DNA of 9,814 nucleotides. It comes from a bacterium (GTDB taxonomy: Bacteria; Armatimonadota; Fimbriimonadia; Fimbriimonadales; GBS-DC). Every line of letters starts with the position of its first letter. The stretch's first letter is position 1. Positions 1-6,647 of this stretch are shown in pieces. A model generated the notes under the pieces. That model did not search any database, was not told the DNA's origin, and saw only the letters and a list, made by a program, of their open reading frames with translations. The position numbers and the translations under genes were made by a program. The stretch is taken from the NCBI GenBank assembly GCA_029335935.2, contig JARJMV020000007.1:1-9814 (forward strand), given 5' to 3'.

Positions 1-28
1 GACGGTAACCATGCGTTGGGGTGGTGGT

Positions 29-67
29 CAGCCTCTCCCCAGCCCCCGCGACGCAGGAGAGGGGCTG
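29..67. repeat. Imperfect C/G-rich palindrome downstream of the HerA-like gene
   Basis: The arm cagcctctcc at 29-38 pairs with ggagaggggctg at 56-67, leaving a two-base bulge and a loop of about 17 bases. The rest of 1-104 carries no gene I can support. On the minus strand this hairpin lies about 40 bases past the stop codon of the HerA-like gene, so it could act as a transcription end or RNA-stability structure, but no T-tract follows it. The pattern of alternating CCTCTCC and CCCAGCCCC blocks resembles small dispersed intergenic palindromes seen in many GC-rich bacterial genomes. Copy number cannot be judged from one window. Confidence 0.5.
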
Positions 68-104
68 AGGGTGAGGGCGAAAAGGACGCAACGCACGGCA
101 ACGG

Positions 105-2162
105 TCAGCGGAAGTTGAACGGGTCTTCCTCGTCGTCGAGCAAGCTCGGCAAATGGGGAGCCATGGGCATATCCGAGGGCGGCGCGAAGGAGTCGTCACT
201 CACTTGCCGACGGGCAGGCGGCTCGGGCGTCTGGCTCTTGAAAGTCGCCAACACCTCATCGGCAGGGGGGCGCATCGTCAGCACCTTCTGCATCGCCGCA
301 ATCACGCGCTCCTTGTCGGGCGCGCCGTTGCCGTACGCAGTCTGAGCGATGATGTCGGCGACAGCGTTGCGCGACAAGTTGGGGTCCAACTGTCGCAGAT
401 TCTCCCACACGGCGTCTTCAAGCGGCTTATCGGGTTCGGGCTTGTATTTTTGTAGCCCGTCTTGCCCGCGCATGAGGGCAGGGCGCGGGAAGCGCACGAA
501 GATTGGCTGATTGAAATAGGGATGGCGCACCAGCATCTCACCGGGCGAGAGCGCGCCCATTTTTTCTTTGACGGCGTTGCCGAAGATGTTGTAGCCCGGC
601 TGCGCCATCTCTTCCATCTCGATGCGCCCGTAGAGTGAGGTGGAGCAGTTGCCCACGACTTGACGGTCGACCTGCGAGCGGAACTGTTGCGCCCCGAACA
701 GCACCAGCCCCAGATAGCGTCCACGCGCGCAGATGTCGCGGAGCGTGCGCATCACATAGGTCTCGCGGTGCGTGTTCGGCGCGTACTGGTTCAACTCGTC
801 CACCACGACCACCACCGCGTCCACGCCGAGATTGCGCTGCTCCATCCGCTCGCGCAACTCGGCAATCACGCGCGTGAAGATTAAATCCTGCGCCTCCGCC
901 GAGAGGTTCGCCACATCAATCACATACACCGTGCGGTCTTGGAAGTTGCCCCAGGGCAAGTCCATCGCCGTGTCGCCCTCGCCGACCAGCCCCGCGAAGC
1001 GCGTGGTCAGGTTCACCAAGCGGTTCTGGATTTTGCGGATGGTCTCCACCGCGTAGCTGCGCCATTGCTTCTGGTTTTTGGCTTCCAGCAGTTTCAGCAC
1101 GACCTCGAACCACTGCACCAAGTCGGCAAAGCTGTTCACAGTTAAGCTGGTGGGCAGCCCACGCCCTGCTAAGATTTCCGCTTCTTCGGCTTCAAACGCA
1201 AACCTGCCTGGTTCAATCACACGCTGGCGCAGGAACTGCAAAAAAGCGTCGGCTTTGGCGTCCACATCGTCCTTGTTGAGGAGCACCTCCACATAACGCA
1301 TCACCTCGCGCATGCCCCAGAGCATCGGATACACATTATGGCGCAGTTCGGGGTTGGTGCGCAGCGTGGCGAGGTTCACGCGGTCAGGTTTGTAGGGCGC
1401 GTAATACTCCACGCGGGGGAACGGCTCAGGCTTTACGCCCACTGCCTGATAGATTTCCTGATCGCGCGGCGGTATCGTGTGCGTGGGGGGCAAATCCAGG
1501 AACAGCAGGTCGCCGCCCTTCACATTGAAGCACACGACGGCGACCGTCTTTGTGGTCTTTTGGAAAATCGCTGTGAGCAGGAACTGGATAGCGCTGGTTT
1601 TGGCGGCTAACCCGCTCGTGCCCGTGACATTCAGGTGTCCCGCTTCGGGTCCGAGCAGGAAGTCGGCGTCTAAGTAGATGGGCACGATGCTCGCGCCGTT
1701 TTCGTACACGCCGACGGGGATACGCCGATCGTTGGGGATTTCATCGATGCGCAGGGCGACCTGCACATCCTGCTCGGTGGCGAGGTAGACGGGGGCGATA
1801 GGCACGGGTTGCACGGGCTGTTCGGGGTGGTGGCGTAGCACGGCGGCGGAGTAGACGCGGATTTCGGGGCGGTCGGTTGGGGGTTGCGCGTCGGGCTGCC
1901 CATCCGCGCCTAAATAGTCGAACATCGGGCTGACGACATCGTTGTAGCCCTGCCCCTCCGTCACGATGCCCCACACTGTGCGCACGCCCGCGTCCACCAC
2001 CACGAGGGTTCCGATTCCAATCGGCGCGTCGGGCGTCGCCCAGAAGTAGAACTGGTAGGCGGTGTTCGGCTGGCGCTCCGTGCCCACCACACGCCCGATA
2101 ATCTGGCGCGCGCTCTGCGCCTGCCCGTTGCTCTGCACTACCGCTATCGATTGCGTCTGCAT
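105..2162 (-). CDS. HerA/DUF87-family ATP-binding protein (DNA-translocase-like ATPase)
   Basis: The 685-residue product is a cytoplasmic HerA/FtsK-superfamily ATPase. Members of this superfamily form hexameric motors that move DNA; HerA itself works with the nuclease NurA in end resection, while many bacterial DUF87 relatives have unknown roles. Residues about 20-70 look like an N-terminal HAS-type beta-barrel. The nucleotide-binding core begins near residue 178. Its P-loop reads GTSGLAAKT (181-189), keeping the Lys-Thr but replacing the usual glycine before the lysine with alanine. NVKGGDLLF follows at 213-221. Walker B is a run of valines ending in D455-E456. The stretch GAQQFRSQVD (490-499) and the NCSTSLYGR that follows match the HerA sensor/arginine region. 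The last 45 residues are a proline-rich, acidic, probably disordered tail. I chose the ATG at 2162 because AGGTGA lies five bases upstream; a GTG at 2171 and an ATG at 2168 are in frame but have no properly spaced ribosome site. No NurA-like gene is present in the window; one could lie beyond the left edge. Confidence 0.88.
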   Translation of the reverse strand: MQTQSIAVVQSNGQAQSARQIIGRVVGTERQPNTAYQFYFWATPDAPIGIGTLVVVDAGVRTVWGIVTEGQGYNDVVSPMFDYLGADGQPDAQPPTDRPEIRVYSAAVLRHHPEQPVQPVPIAPVYLATEQDVQVALRIDEIPNDRRIPVGVYENGASIVPIYLDADFLLGPEAGHLNVTGTSGLAAKTSAIQFLLTAIFQKTTKTVAVVCFNVKGGDLLFLDLPPTHTIPPRDQEIYQAVGVKPEPFPRVEYYAPYKPDRVNLATLRTNPELRHNVYPMLWGMREVMRYVEVLLNKDDVDAKADAFLQFLRQRVIEPGRFAFEAEEAEILAGRGLPTSLTVNSFADLVQWFEVVLKLLEAKNQKQWRSYAVETIRKIQNRLVNLTTRFAGLVGEGDTAMDLPWGNFQDRTVYVIDVANLSAEAQDLIFTRVIAELRERMEQRNLGVDAVVVVVDELNQYAPNTHRETYVMRTLRDICARGRYLGLVLFGAQQFRSQVDRQVVGNCSTSLYGRIEMEEMAQPGYNIFGNAVKEKMGALSPGEMLVRHPYFNQPIFVRFPRPALMRGQDGLQKYKPEPDKPLEDAVWENLRQLDPNLSRNAVADIIAQTAYGNGAPDKERVIAAMQKVLTMRPPADEVLATFKSQTPEPPARRQVSDDSFAPPSDMPMAPHLPSLLDDEEDPFNFR

Positions 2163-2167
2163 GACCA

Positions 2168-2173
2168 TCACCT
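2168..2173 (-). promoter_or_regulatory. Ribosome binding site of the HerA-like gene
   Basis: On the minus strand AGGTGA lies five bases before the ATG at 2162. It overlaps the alternative upstream GTG and ATG codons, which argues that translation starts at 2162 and not at 2171 or 2168. Confidence 0.6.
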
Positions 2174-2185
2174 GCTACGGATAGT

Positions 2186-2193
2186 ATTATACC
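2186..2193 (-). promoter_or_regulatory. Predicted -10 element (GGTATAAT) of the HerA-like gene
   Basis: The minus strand carries a perfect TATAAT preceded by GG, ending 23 bases before the ATG. This would give a leader of roughly 16 bases, just enough for the ribosome binding site. No convincing -35 hexamer is visible at 16-18 bases spacing. The element points away from the one for the M48 gene, so 2163-2295 is a divergent promoter region. Confidence 0.6.
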
Positions 2194-2221
2194 GCCCATG
2201 CGCCGCTTTTCCTGCAAAGCA

Positions 2222-2230
2222 TGCTATAAT
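2222..2230 (+). promoter_or_regulatory. Predicted extended -10 element of the M48 protease gene
   Basis: TGCTATAAT is a perfect extended -10 (TGn plus TATAAT). The start of transcription would fall near 2237, leaving a leader of about 59 bases before the ATG at 2296. A second, weaker hexamer TATAGT at 2260-2265 could serve a shorter transcript. No clear -35 is seen, which fits an extended -10 promoter. Confidence 0.6.
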
Positions 2231-2283
2231 TAGGAAACCGTAGCGTGTTTCATGGCGTCTATAGTTAGGGAAGCGCGTTGCAT

Positions 2284-2289
2284 AGGGGA
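2284..2289 (+). promoter_or_regulatory. Ribosome binding site of the M48 protease gene
   Basis: AGGGGA stands six bases before the ATG at 2296. It lies inside the reading frame that would open at the TTG at 2278, so it favours the shorter protein beginning MRSLYRW, which also places the signal peptide correctly at the N-terminus. Confidence 0.65.
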
Positions 2290-2295
2290 AAGACG

Positions 2296-3489
2296 ATGCG
2301 TTCACTTTACCGCTGGTTGGTTGTTGGAGTCGCCTGCATCGGGTTTGCGGCGTTGTTGCCTGCGCAGGAGCGCACCGACGACGCCATACCCGAGCTGACG
2401 CCGCGCGACTTGCAAGAGATCGAGTTCGGCAAGAAGGTCGTCGCCGAACTCGAGAAGCACTATAAGTTCGTCACAGATCCTGAGTTAGTGGAGCGGGTGA
2501 ACCGCATCGGTCAGACGCTTGCAGAGATCGCGCGACGGACGCCGACCACCGCACGATACGGCGAGTCGGGACCTGCGCCCTTTGAGTACACCTTCCGCAT
2601 CATCGATGAGAAGGATGTGAACGCTTTCTCGGTACCTGGGGGGTTTATCTTCGTGAATCGGGGACTGCTCGACTTTGTCTCCAGCGACGACGAGTTAGCG
2701 GGGGTGCTGGCGCACGAGATTGTCCATGCGGCGCATCGGCATGTGATGAAGTTGATTCGCGACGATGCGCGCGTGCAGCAGAATGTGTTATTGCCGGCGT
2801 TGTTGGTTGGAGTGTTTGGGCGGCTGCCTACGCAAGACTTTGCAGGGCTAATGACGGGCGCGCAGCTGTATCGAATCGCCCGTGTGAGTAGCTTCAGTCA
2901 AGAGGCGGAGATCGACTGCGACCTGACGGCGTTGGAGTATCTGCGCCGCTCGCCCTATCATCCTGCAGGTTTGCTGGTGTTTATGGAGCGGTTAGCGGCG
3001 GAGGAGCGTCGCCGCCCGCAGATTGACTGGGGTATCTTCCGCACGCACCCGATCACGCGCGAGCGCGTCGAGGTGCTCCGTCGCGCCCTGCACGAGTATA
3101 ACATTCCCATTCGCCGCCGCGAGATTAGCCCTGCGCTGCAGGTGCATGCGCTGAGGCTCGATAAAGAGCAGCCCGATGGCTTGTACGAGGTGCGCTTCGA
3201 GCGGATCCCCATCTTCACGCCGAGCGACCACCCAGAGCTGGGCAGTTCGCGCGCCCGCGCCGAGCAGATTGCCAGCCTGCTCAACGAACTGCTGGACGAC
3301 GGCGTGCAGCTGTTCGAGGTGCAAATCGGCGCGGATAAACAGTCCGTGTTGGTGAAGGGGCGCGAGGTAGTGCGCGTGACCTCCGCCGATGCGCAGTTAG
3401 CAGGGAAATCGGTTGCGGAAGTTGCCGACGCTGCACGCGAAGCCATCCGCCGAGTCATCTGGAGCGACGCGGTGCGGATGAGTTTCTGA
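2296..3489 (+). CDS. M48-family zinc metalloprotease, exported
   Basis: The 397-residue product is a zinc-dependent endopeptidase of the M48 family, probably acting outside the cytoplasmic membrane in quality control of envelope proteins, as BepA and LoiP do. Residues 1-24 form a typical signal peptide: MRSLYR, a hydrophobic stretch to about residue 21, then a likely cleavage around LPA-Q. The catalytic motif HEIVH is at 140-144. The third zinc ligand is probably E203 in the QEAEID segment, by the E-x-x-x-D spacing of the family. THPIT (250-254) matches the conserved 'THP' segment that follows in M48 proteins. Residues about 280-397 are an added C-terminal region not needed for the protease fold; the part from about 316 resembles a recurrent small alpha/beta module (see findings). 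The protein has no TPR repeats, unlike BepA. The gene is transcribed divergently from the HerA-like gene and converges on the GH10-like gene. Confidence 0.9.
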   Translation: MRSLYRWLVVGVACIGFAALLPAQERTDDAIPELTPRDLQEIEFGKKVVAELEKHYKFVTDPELVERVNRIGQTLAEIARRTPTTARYGESGPAPFEYTFRIIDEKDVNAFSVPGGFIFVNRGLLDFVSSDDELAGVLAHEIVHAAHRHVMKLIRDDARVQQNVLLPALLVGVFGRLPTQDFAGLMTGAQLYRIARVSSFSQEAEIDCDLTALEYLRRSPYHPAGLLVFMERLAAEERRRPQIDWGIFRTHPITRERVEVLRRALHEYNIPIRRREISPALQVHALRLDKEQPDGLYEVRFERIPIFTPSDHPELGSSRARAEQIASLLNELLDDGVQLFEVQIGADKQSVLVKGREVVRVTSADAQLAGKSVAEVADAAREAIRRVIWSDAVRMSF

Positions 3490-3509
3490 CGCTGTTCGCT
3501 GGCGCCCCC

Positions 3510-4748
3510 CTAATCTTGGAGGGAGCGGTTCCAGTCGCTAAGCTGCACGAGGCGTTGCCAGTGTTCGCTGGGTTCGCCATTCAGTGCGCCCGCCGTCGTC
3601 TCTGACCCCTGTACGGGCAGACGTAGCGCCGCCACATAAGGTTTGCTCAGCGCAATCAACGCCGCGCCTTCTGTCCACTCGGCGGGTGTCGTGCGCGTGA
3701 ACACCTCGTAGCTGCCCGTCGGCGGCAGGTGTAGGGTGAGGTGGATGGACTTGCCCAAGTTGCCGTAGCGTTCCAGCAACTGGTCGAGGTCGTAGAGCGT
3801 GCCATCGTACCAGCGCCATTCCAGATGCACGGATTCGAACGGCACATGGGCTTGCACGCAGGCGTCGAGAGCAGGGTAGGCGGCTTGCCGATGATAAAGG
3901 CTCTGACTGCCGTGCAGCAGGCGCACGACGCCGAAGTCGACGGCGCGTGCGACTTCACAGAGCTGCCTGATGTGAGTGAGCATCTGCGGCGTGGGCGTTG
4001 CTTGGTGCAGACGGGTCGCCACCGTCCAATATCGCGCTTGCCCCCGAAAAGCCGTGATGGCGTCGCGCAGGGCGTCAGTGTTCGGCGTGTGAGCGGTCGC
4101 GTCGATGCAGGGGGCAAGCGACACGGCGATAGCCATCCGTGCGCCCTGCGCGGTGTCGGCGATGCGACGCCACGCCTCGTCGGGCGTGTGGATTGCCAGA
4201 TGGATCAGGTTCAGCGGTGGGTGTAGCCGTTCAATTGCGTGTTGGGCGAGTGTCGCGTCGCTGGCGCACACGCCCCACAGGAACGCCGTGCGCCCGTGCA
4301 TGCGCTGGACACGCGCGCGGGCGACGCTGATTGCGCTCCGCTCGGCGGCTTGCACGCCCAGCGCAAGGCTCGGCAGGAATTGCTCCTGCTGGAATGCCTG
4401 CTGCGCATCCTTCAGGAGCGTCTCCGCCTCGTCCATCACAGCGCCGCGCCGACCGTACTGCCGAACCATCGCGCTTGACGCCTTGATGTACCGACTTGCC
4501 AGTTCGCGCTCCAGCAGAATGCTCTTTGTGCGGGCGGCGAAGCCGTCCGCCCAGAGGTAGACGCGCCCCACGCTCGGTAGCGGTAGCGGGTAGGCAATCC
4601 CGAACGGCACGGGCGGCGCGTCGACAGGCGCGTCCACACGCGGCGGCTCCAACGGCAACGCATCGCCGTCGCTGTTCGTCCAGCGCAGCAACTGCCACTC
4701 GTCTACACCACCTATAGTGCGAATCTCCAACGCACTCACAAACCCCAT
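3510..4748 (-). CDS. GH10-like TIM-barrel protein, probably catalytically inactive
   Basis: The function of this 412-residue protein is not established. Residues 1-80 look like a beta-rich N-terminal domain, ending in the segment GRVYLWADGF (61-70). Residues about 103-150 form an amphipathic helical stretch rich in Ala, Glu and Gln. From about 153 the pattern fits a glycoside hydrolase family 10 barrel: FLWGVCAS (156-163), RYWTVATRLH (239-248) where active enzymes carry a WxVVNE-type motif, LGKSIHLTLHLPP (331-343) where they carry an HITEL-type motif, and ALSKPYVAALRL (366-377) matching the final strand. Neither expected catalytic Glu is present at those places. There is no signal peptide. 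The ATG at 4748 has no Shine-Dalgarno sequence. The gene lies 86 bases downstream of the acyl-CoA dehydrogenase on the same strand, which gives no metabolic hint. Other possibilities are a carbohydrate-binding protein or an unnamed TIM-barrel family. I am sure it is a gene, less sure of the fold. Confidence 0.72.
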   Translation of the reverse strand: MGFVSALEIRTIGGVDEWQLLRWTNSDGDALPLEPPRVDAPVDAPPVPFGIAYPLPLPSVGRVYLWADGFAARTKSILLERELASRYIKASSAMVRQYGRRGAVMDEAETLLKDAQQAFQQEQFLPSLALGVQAAERSAISVARARVQRMHGRTAFLWGVCASDATLAQHAIERLHPPLNLIHLAIHTPDEAWRRIADTAQGARMAIAVSLAPCIDATAHTPNTDALRDAITAFRGQARYWTVATRLHQATPTPQMLTHIRQLCEVARAVDFGVVRLLHGSQSLYHRQAAYPALDACVQAHVPFESVHLEWRWYDGTLYDLDQLLERYGNLGKSIHLTLHLPPTGSYEVFTRTTPAEWTEGAALIALSKPYVAALRLPVQGSETTAGALNGEPSEHWQRLVQLSDWNRSLQD

Positions 4749-4755
4749 TGTCGGA

Positions 4756-4770
4756 TTTTTCAGCGAAAAA
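4756..4770. repeat. Small AT-rich inverted repeat before the GH10-like start codon
   Basis: tttttc at 4756-4761 and gaaaaa at 4765-4770 form a 6-bp stem with a 3-base loop, 7 bases upstream of the ATG at 4748 (minus strand). It takes the place where a ribosome binding site would be. Just upstream, the minus strand has TAAAGT (4775 to 4770), a weak -10 candidate. Confidence 0.35.
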
Positions 4771-4782
4771 CTTTAGGAATTG

Positions 4783-4830
4783 CGTATCGGCGCGGTTCGC
4801 AACCGCAGCGGTTGCGAACCGCCGTATCGG
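4783..4830. repeat. Perfect 15-bp inverted repeat flanked by 8-bp direct repeats
   Basis: The arm gcggttcgcaaccgc (4792-4806) and its exact reverse complement (4808-4822) are separated by one base. Each arm is itself a near-palindrome (cggtt, three bases, aaccg), so the sequence can fold as one long hairpin or two small ones. The block is bounded by identical copies of cgtatcgg at 4783-4790 and 4823-4830. It starts 4 bases after the stop codon of the acyl-CoA dehydrogenase (reading the minus strand). It could be a terminator-like or mRNA-stabilising hairpin, although no T-tract follows directly, or a small inserted palindromic repeat with a target duplication. Confidence 0.8.
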
Positions 4831-4834
4831 AGTG

Positions 4835-6583
4835 TTAGGCAATTGGGTAGCCGTCGCGCTGCAGCACAAGCTCGGCGAGGCGGTTGGCGGCGTCGACCGC
4901 GTTGAAGCGCGGCAGGGTCAGATGGGGCGTCGGTTCGTGTGCGCCTAACGCATTCCGCACGAGGTGCAGCTTCTCGTTGAGCTGCACGACCCCCTCGCGT
5001 GCGAACAGCATCGCCATCAGTTCGCCCGCCTCCGCCTGTGCGCCCTGCAGTTTGGGGAGTCGCGCGAGCATGCTGTCCAAGCCGTAGAGATAGACCGCCA
5101 TGTCGGCAATCGCGGCGGCGACCTCTTGGCGCTGTTCGCGCAGGTGGTCGCCGTAGGCATCCCAAGCCTGCTGGAACGCCATCAGTGTCGCCGCGCGGAA
5201 CTGCTCGGCGAGCGTGGTCAGCATGGGGCGCGTTGTGTGGGCGTTCCCGCCGCCGCCATCGTGGCTCAGCTTGCTCGCCTGTGCGCGCGCCTCCTCCAGC
5301 AGCGGCAATCCTGCCCGCTGCATCTGTCGTATCAGATGCTGGGTGAAGTTCAGGCGGTTAATCTCGTTCGTGCCCTCGTAGATGCGCGGCACGCGCGACT
5401 CGCGGAAGATTTTGGCGATGGGGAAGTCCTCGGTATAGCCGTAGCCGCCGTGAATTTGCACGCCCTCGTCCGCGCAGAGGTACTGCACCTCCGTGCCGTA
5501 GAATTTGAGCAGGGCGCATTCGCCTGCGTACTCCGACGCCGCCTCACGATAGCGCAGGTGCAACTCGGGATGGTCGGGCGGCAGGTCGTGAATCGGCTCG
5601 AACCACGCCTGCATTAGATGCCCTGTGCGGTAGAGCATGCTCTCTAAGGCGAACAGGTGCGTCGCCATCCGCGCGAGCTTGGCGCGCACCAAGCCGAAGT
5701 TCGCAATCGGCTGCCCGAACTGCTGACGGTCTTTGGCGTAGCGTGTGGAGACCTCCAGCGCGTACTTGCCTGTGCCGAGCGCGCTGGCTGCCATCTTGTA
5801 GCGTCCCAAGTTGAGGGTATTGAGCGCGATGTAGTGCGCCTTGCCGACCTCGCCCAGCAGGTTCTCGGCAGGCACGAACACATTTTCGAACGCCACGCGC
5901 CGCGTGCTGGAGCCGTGCAAGCCGATTTTATGCTCCTCGCGCCCCAGGTTCACGCCTTGCGCCGTGCGCTCCACCAAGAACGCGGTAAACTGCTCGCCGT
6001 TCAGCTTAGCGAACACGGTGAACAGGTCGGCGAAGCCTGCGTTGGTGACCCACATCTTCTCGCCGTTGAGGATGTAGCCGCCGTCGGTGGGGGTGGCGCG
6101 AGTCTGCATCGCGAGCGCGTCGGAGCCGCTGCCCGTCTCGCTGAGGCAGAACGAGCCGCACCACTCGCCCGACGCGAGTTTGGGCAAGTAGCGCTCCTTC
6201 TGGTCGGGGTTGCCTTCCAGCACCAAGGGCAGAATCGCCAGTCCTGCGTGCGCCTGCAAGGTCAGGCAGGTGGCGGGTTCGGGGCCAAGTTTCTCCACAA
6301 TCAGCGCGACGGTTGTTTTGGGCAGGTCTAAGCCGCCGTAATGCGCGGGCACTTCCGCAGCGGTGAAGCCCAACTCGCCCATCTTGCGGTCTAACTCGCG
6401 CATCAAGCCCTCTTTGGCTTGCTCAATCTCGGGCAGCAGGGGCAACACCTCGTTGCGCACAAAATCGTCCGCCGCCTTGCCCATCAGGCGCGTCTCGGAA
6501 TCGAAATCTTCGGGGGTGAACGCATCTTCAGGAGACGCGGGTTCTATCATAAAGACGCTGCTGCGTTGCTTGGTCGTCGTCAT
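4835..6583 (-). CDS. Acyl-CoA dehydrogenase, FadE/VLCAD type
   Basis: The 582-residue flavoprotein catalyses alpha,beta-dehydrogenation of acyl-CoA, the first step of fatty acid beta-oxidation, passing electrons to an electron-transfer flavoprotein. It is longer than the common form of about 380 residues: an N-terminal segment FTPEDFDSETRLM (22-34) and a C-terminal helical region (about 455-582) are typical of Bacillus FadE and mitochondrial VLCAD/ACAD9. The FAD-binding signatures are FCLSETGSGSDA (145-156) and the WVTNAGFADLFTVFA stretch from 178. QIHGGYGYTEDFPIAKIFRE (376-395) precedes RIYEGTNEINRL (400-411), where E403 is the expected catalytic base. A linker with four glycines (443-446) joins the core to the extension. 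AAGGAG stands nine bases before the ATG, a clear start. Transcription is divergent from serA. No ETF, thiolase or acyl-CoA ligase gene is in the window, so the substrate chain length is not supported by context. Confidence 0.93.
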   Translation of the reverse strand: MTTTKQRSSVFMIEPASPEDAFTPEDFDSETRLMGKAADDFVRNEVLPLLPEIEQAKEGLMRELDRKMGELGFTAAEVPAHYGGLDLPKTTVALIVEKLGPEPATCLTLQAHAGLAILPLVLEGNPDQKERYLPKLASGEWCGSFCLSETGSGSDALAMQTRATPTDGGYILNGEKMWVTNAGFADLFTVFAKLNGEQFTAFLVERTAQGVNLGREEHKIGLHGSSTRRVAFENVFVPAENLLGEVGKAHYIALNTLNLGRYKMAASALGTGKYALEVSTRYAKDRQQFGQPIANFGLVRAKLARMATHLFALESMLYRTGHLMQAWFEPIHDLPPDHPELHLRYREAASEYAGECALLKFYGTEVQYLCADEGVQIHGGYGYTEDFPIAKIFRESRVPRIYEGTNEINRLNFTQHLIRQMQRAGLPLLEEARAQASKLSHDGGGGNAHTTRPMLTTLAEQFRAATLMAFQQAWDAYGDHLREQRQEVAAAIADMAVYLYGLDSMLARLPKLQGAQAEAGELMAMLFAREGVVQLNEKLHLVRNALGAHEPTPHLTLPRFNAVDAANRLAELVLQRDGYPIA

Positions 6584-6592
6584 AGGCTATCA

Positions 6593-6598
6593 CTCCTT
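6593..6598 (-). promoter_or_regulatory. Ribosome binding site of the acyl-CoA dehydrogenase gene
   Basis: The minus strand reads AAGGAG nine bases before the ATG at 6583. It is the strongest Shine-Dalgarno sequence in the window. Confidence 0.75.
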
Positions 6599-6610
6599 CG
6601 TAGCGGCAAG

Positions 6611-6618
6611 ATTATACC
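6611..6618 (-). promoter_or_regulatory. Predicted -10 element (GGTATAAT) of the acyl-CoA dehydrogenase gene
   Basis: A perfect TATAAT on the minus strand, preceded by CGG exactly as at the HerA-like gene, ends 27 bases before the ATG. The leader would be about 20 bases and include the ribosome binding site. At 17-bp spacing the -35 position reads TGTACC (plus-strand 6634-6639), a poor match that overlaps the serA -10 element. Confidence 0.6.
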
Positions 6619-6633
6619 GAATCGGGCAGTTCA

Positions 6634-6641
6634 GGTACACT
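6634..6641 (+). promoter_or_regulatory. Predicted -10 element (GGTACACT) of serA, leaderless start likely
   Basis: TACACT matches TATAAT at four of six positions and carries the same GG as the other promoters here. It ends six bases before the GTG at 6648, so transcription would be expected to begin at or next to the start codon. No ribosome binding site is present at a usable distance, which agrees with a leaderless mRNA. Confidence 0.45.
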
Positions 6642-6647
6642 CTTGTC

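Noticed and set aside
2278..2295. TTG start for the M48 protease six codons upstream
   Set aside because: It would place the ribosome binding site inside the gene; ATG at 2296 has AGGGGA six bases before it and a clean signal peptide.
105..3489. HerA-like ATPase plus metalloprotease as a defence system
   Set aside because: The genes are divergent and not an operon, the protease has a signal peptide while the ATPase is cytoplasmic, and no nuclease, methylase or other defence partner is in the window.
4964..6331. Two long plus-strand frames (217 and 224 codons) opposite the acyl-CoA dehydrogenase
   Set aside because: Both mirror the codon periodicity of the dehydrogenase gene and show no domain or start signal.
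6363..6647. N-terminal extension of SerA by 95 residues
   Set aside because: The frame is open, but this part is antisense to the dehydrogenase gene and its intergenic region, and the GTG at 6648 gives the standard SerA beginning.
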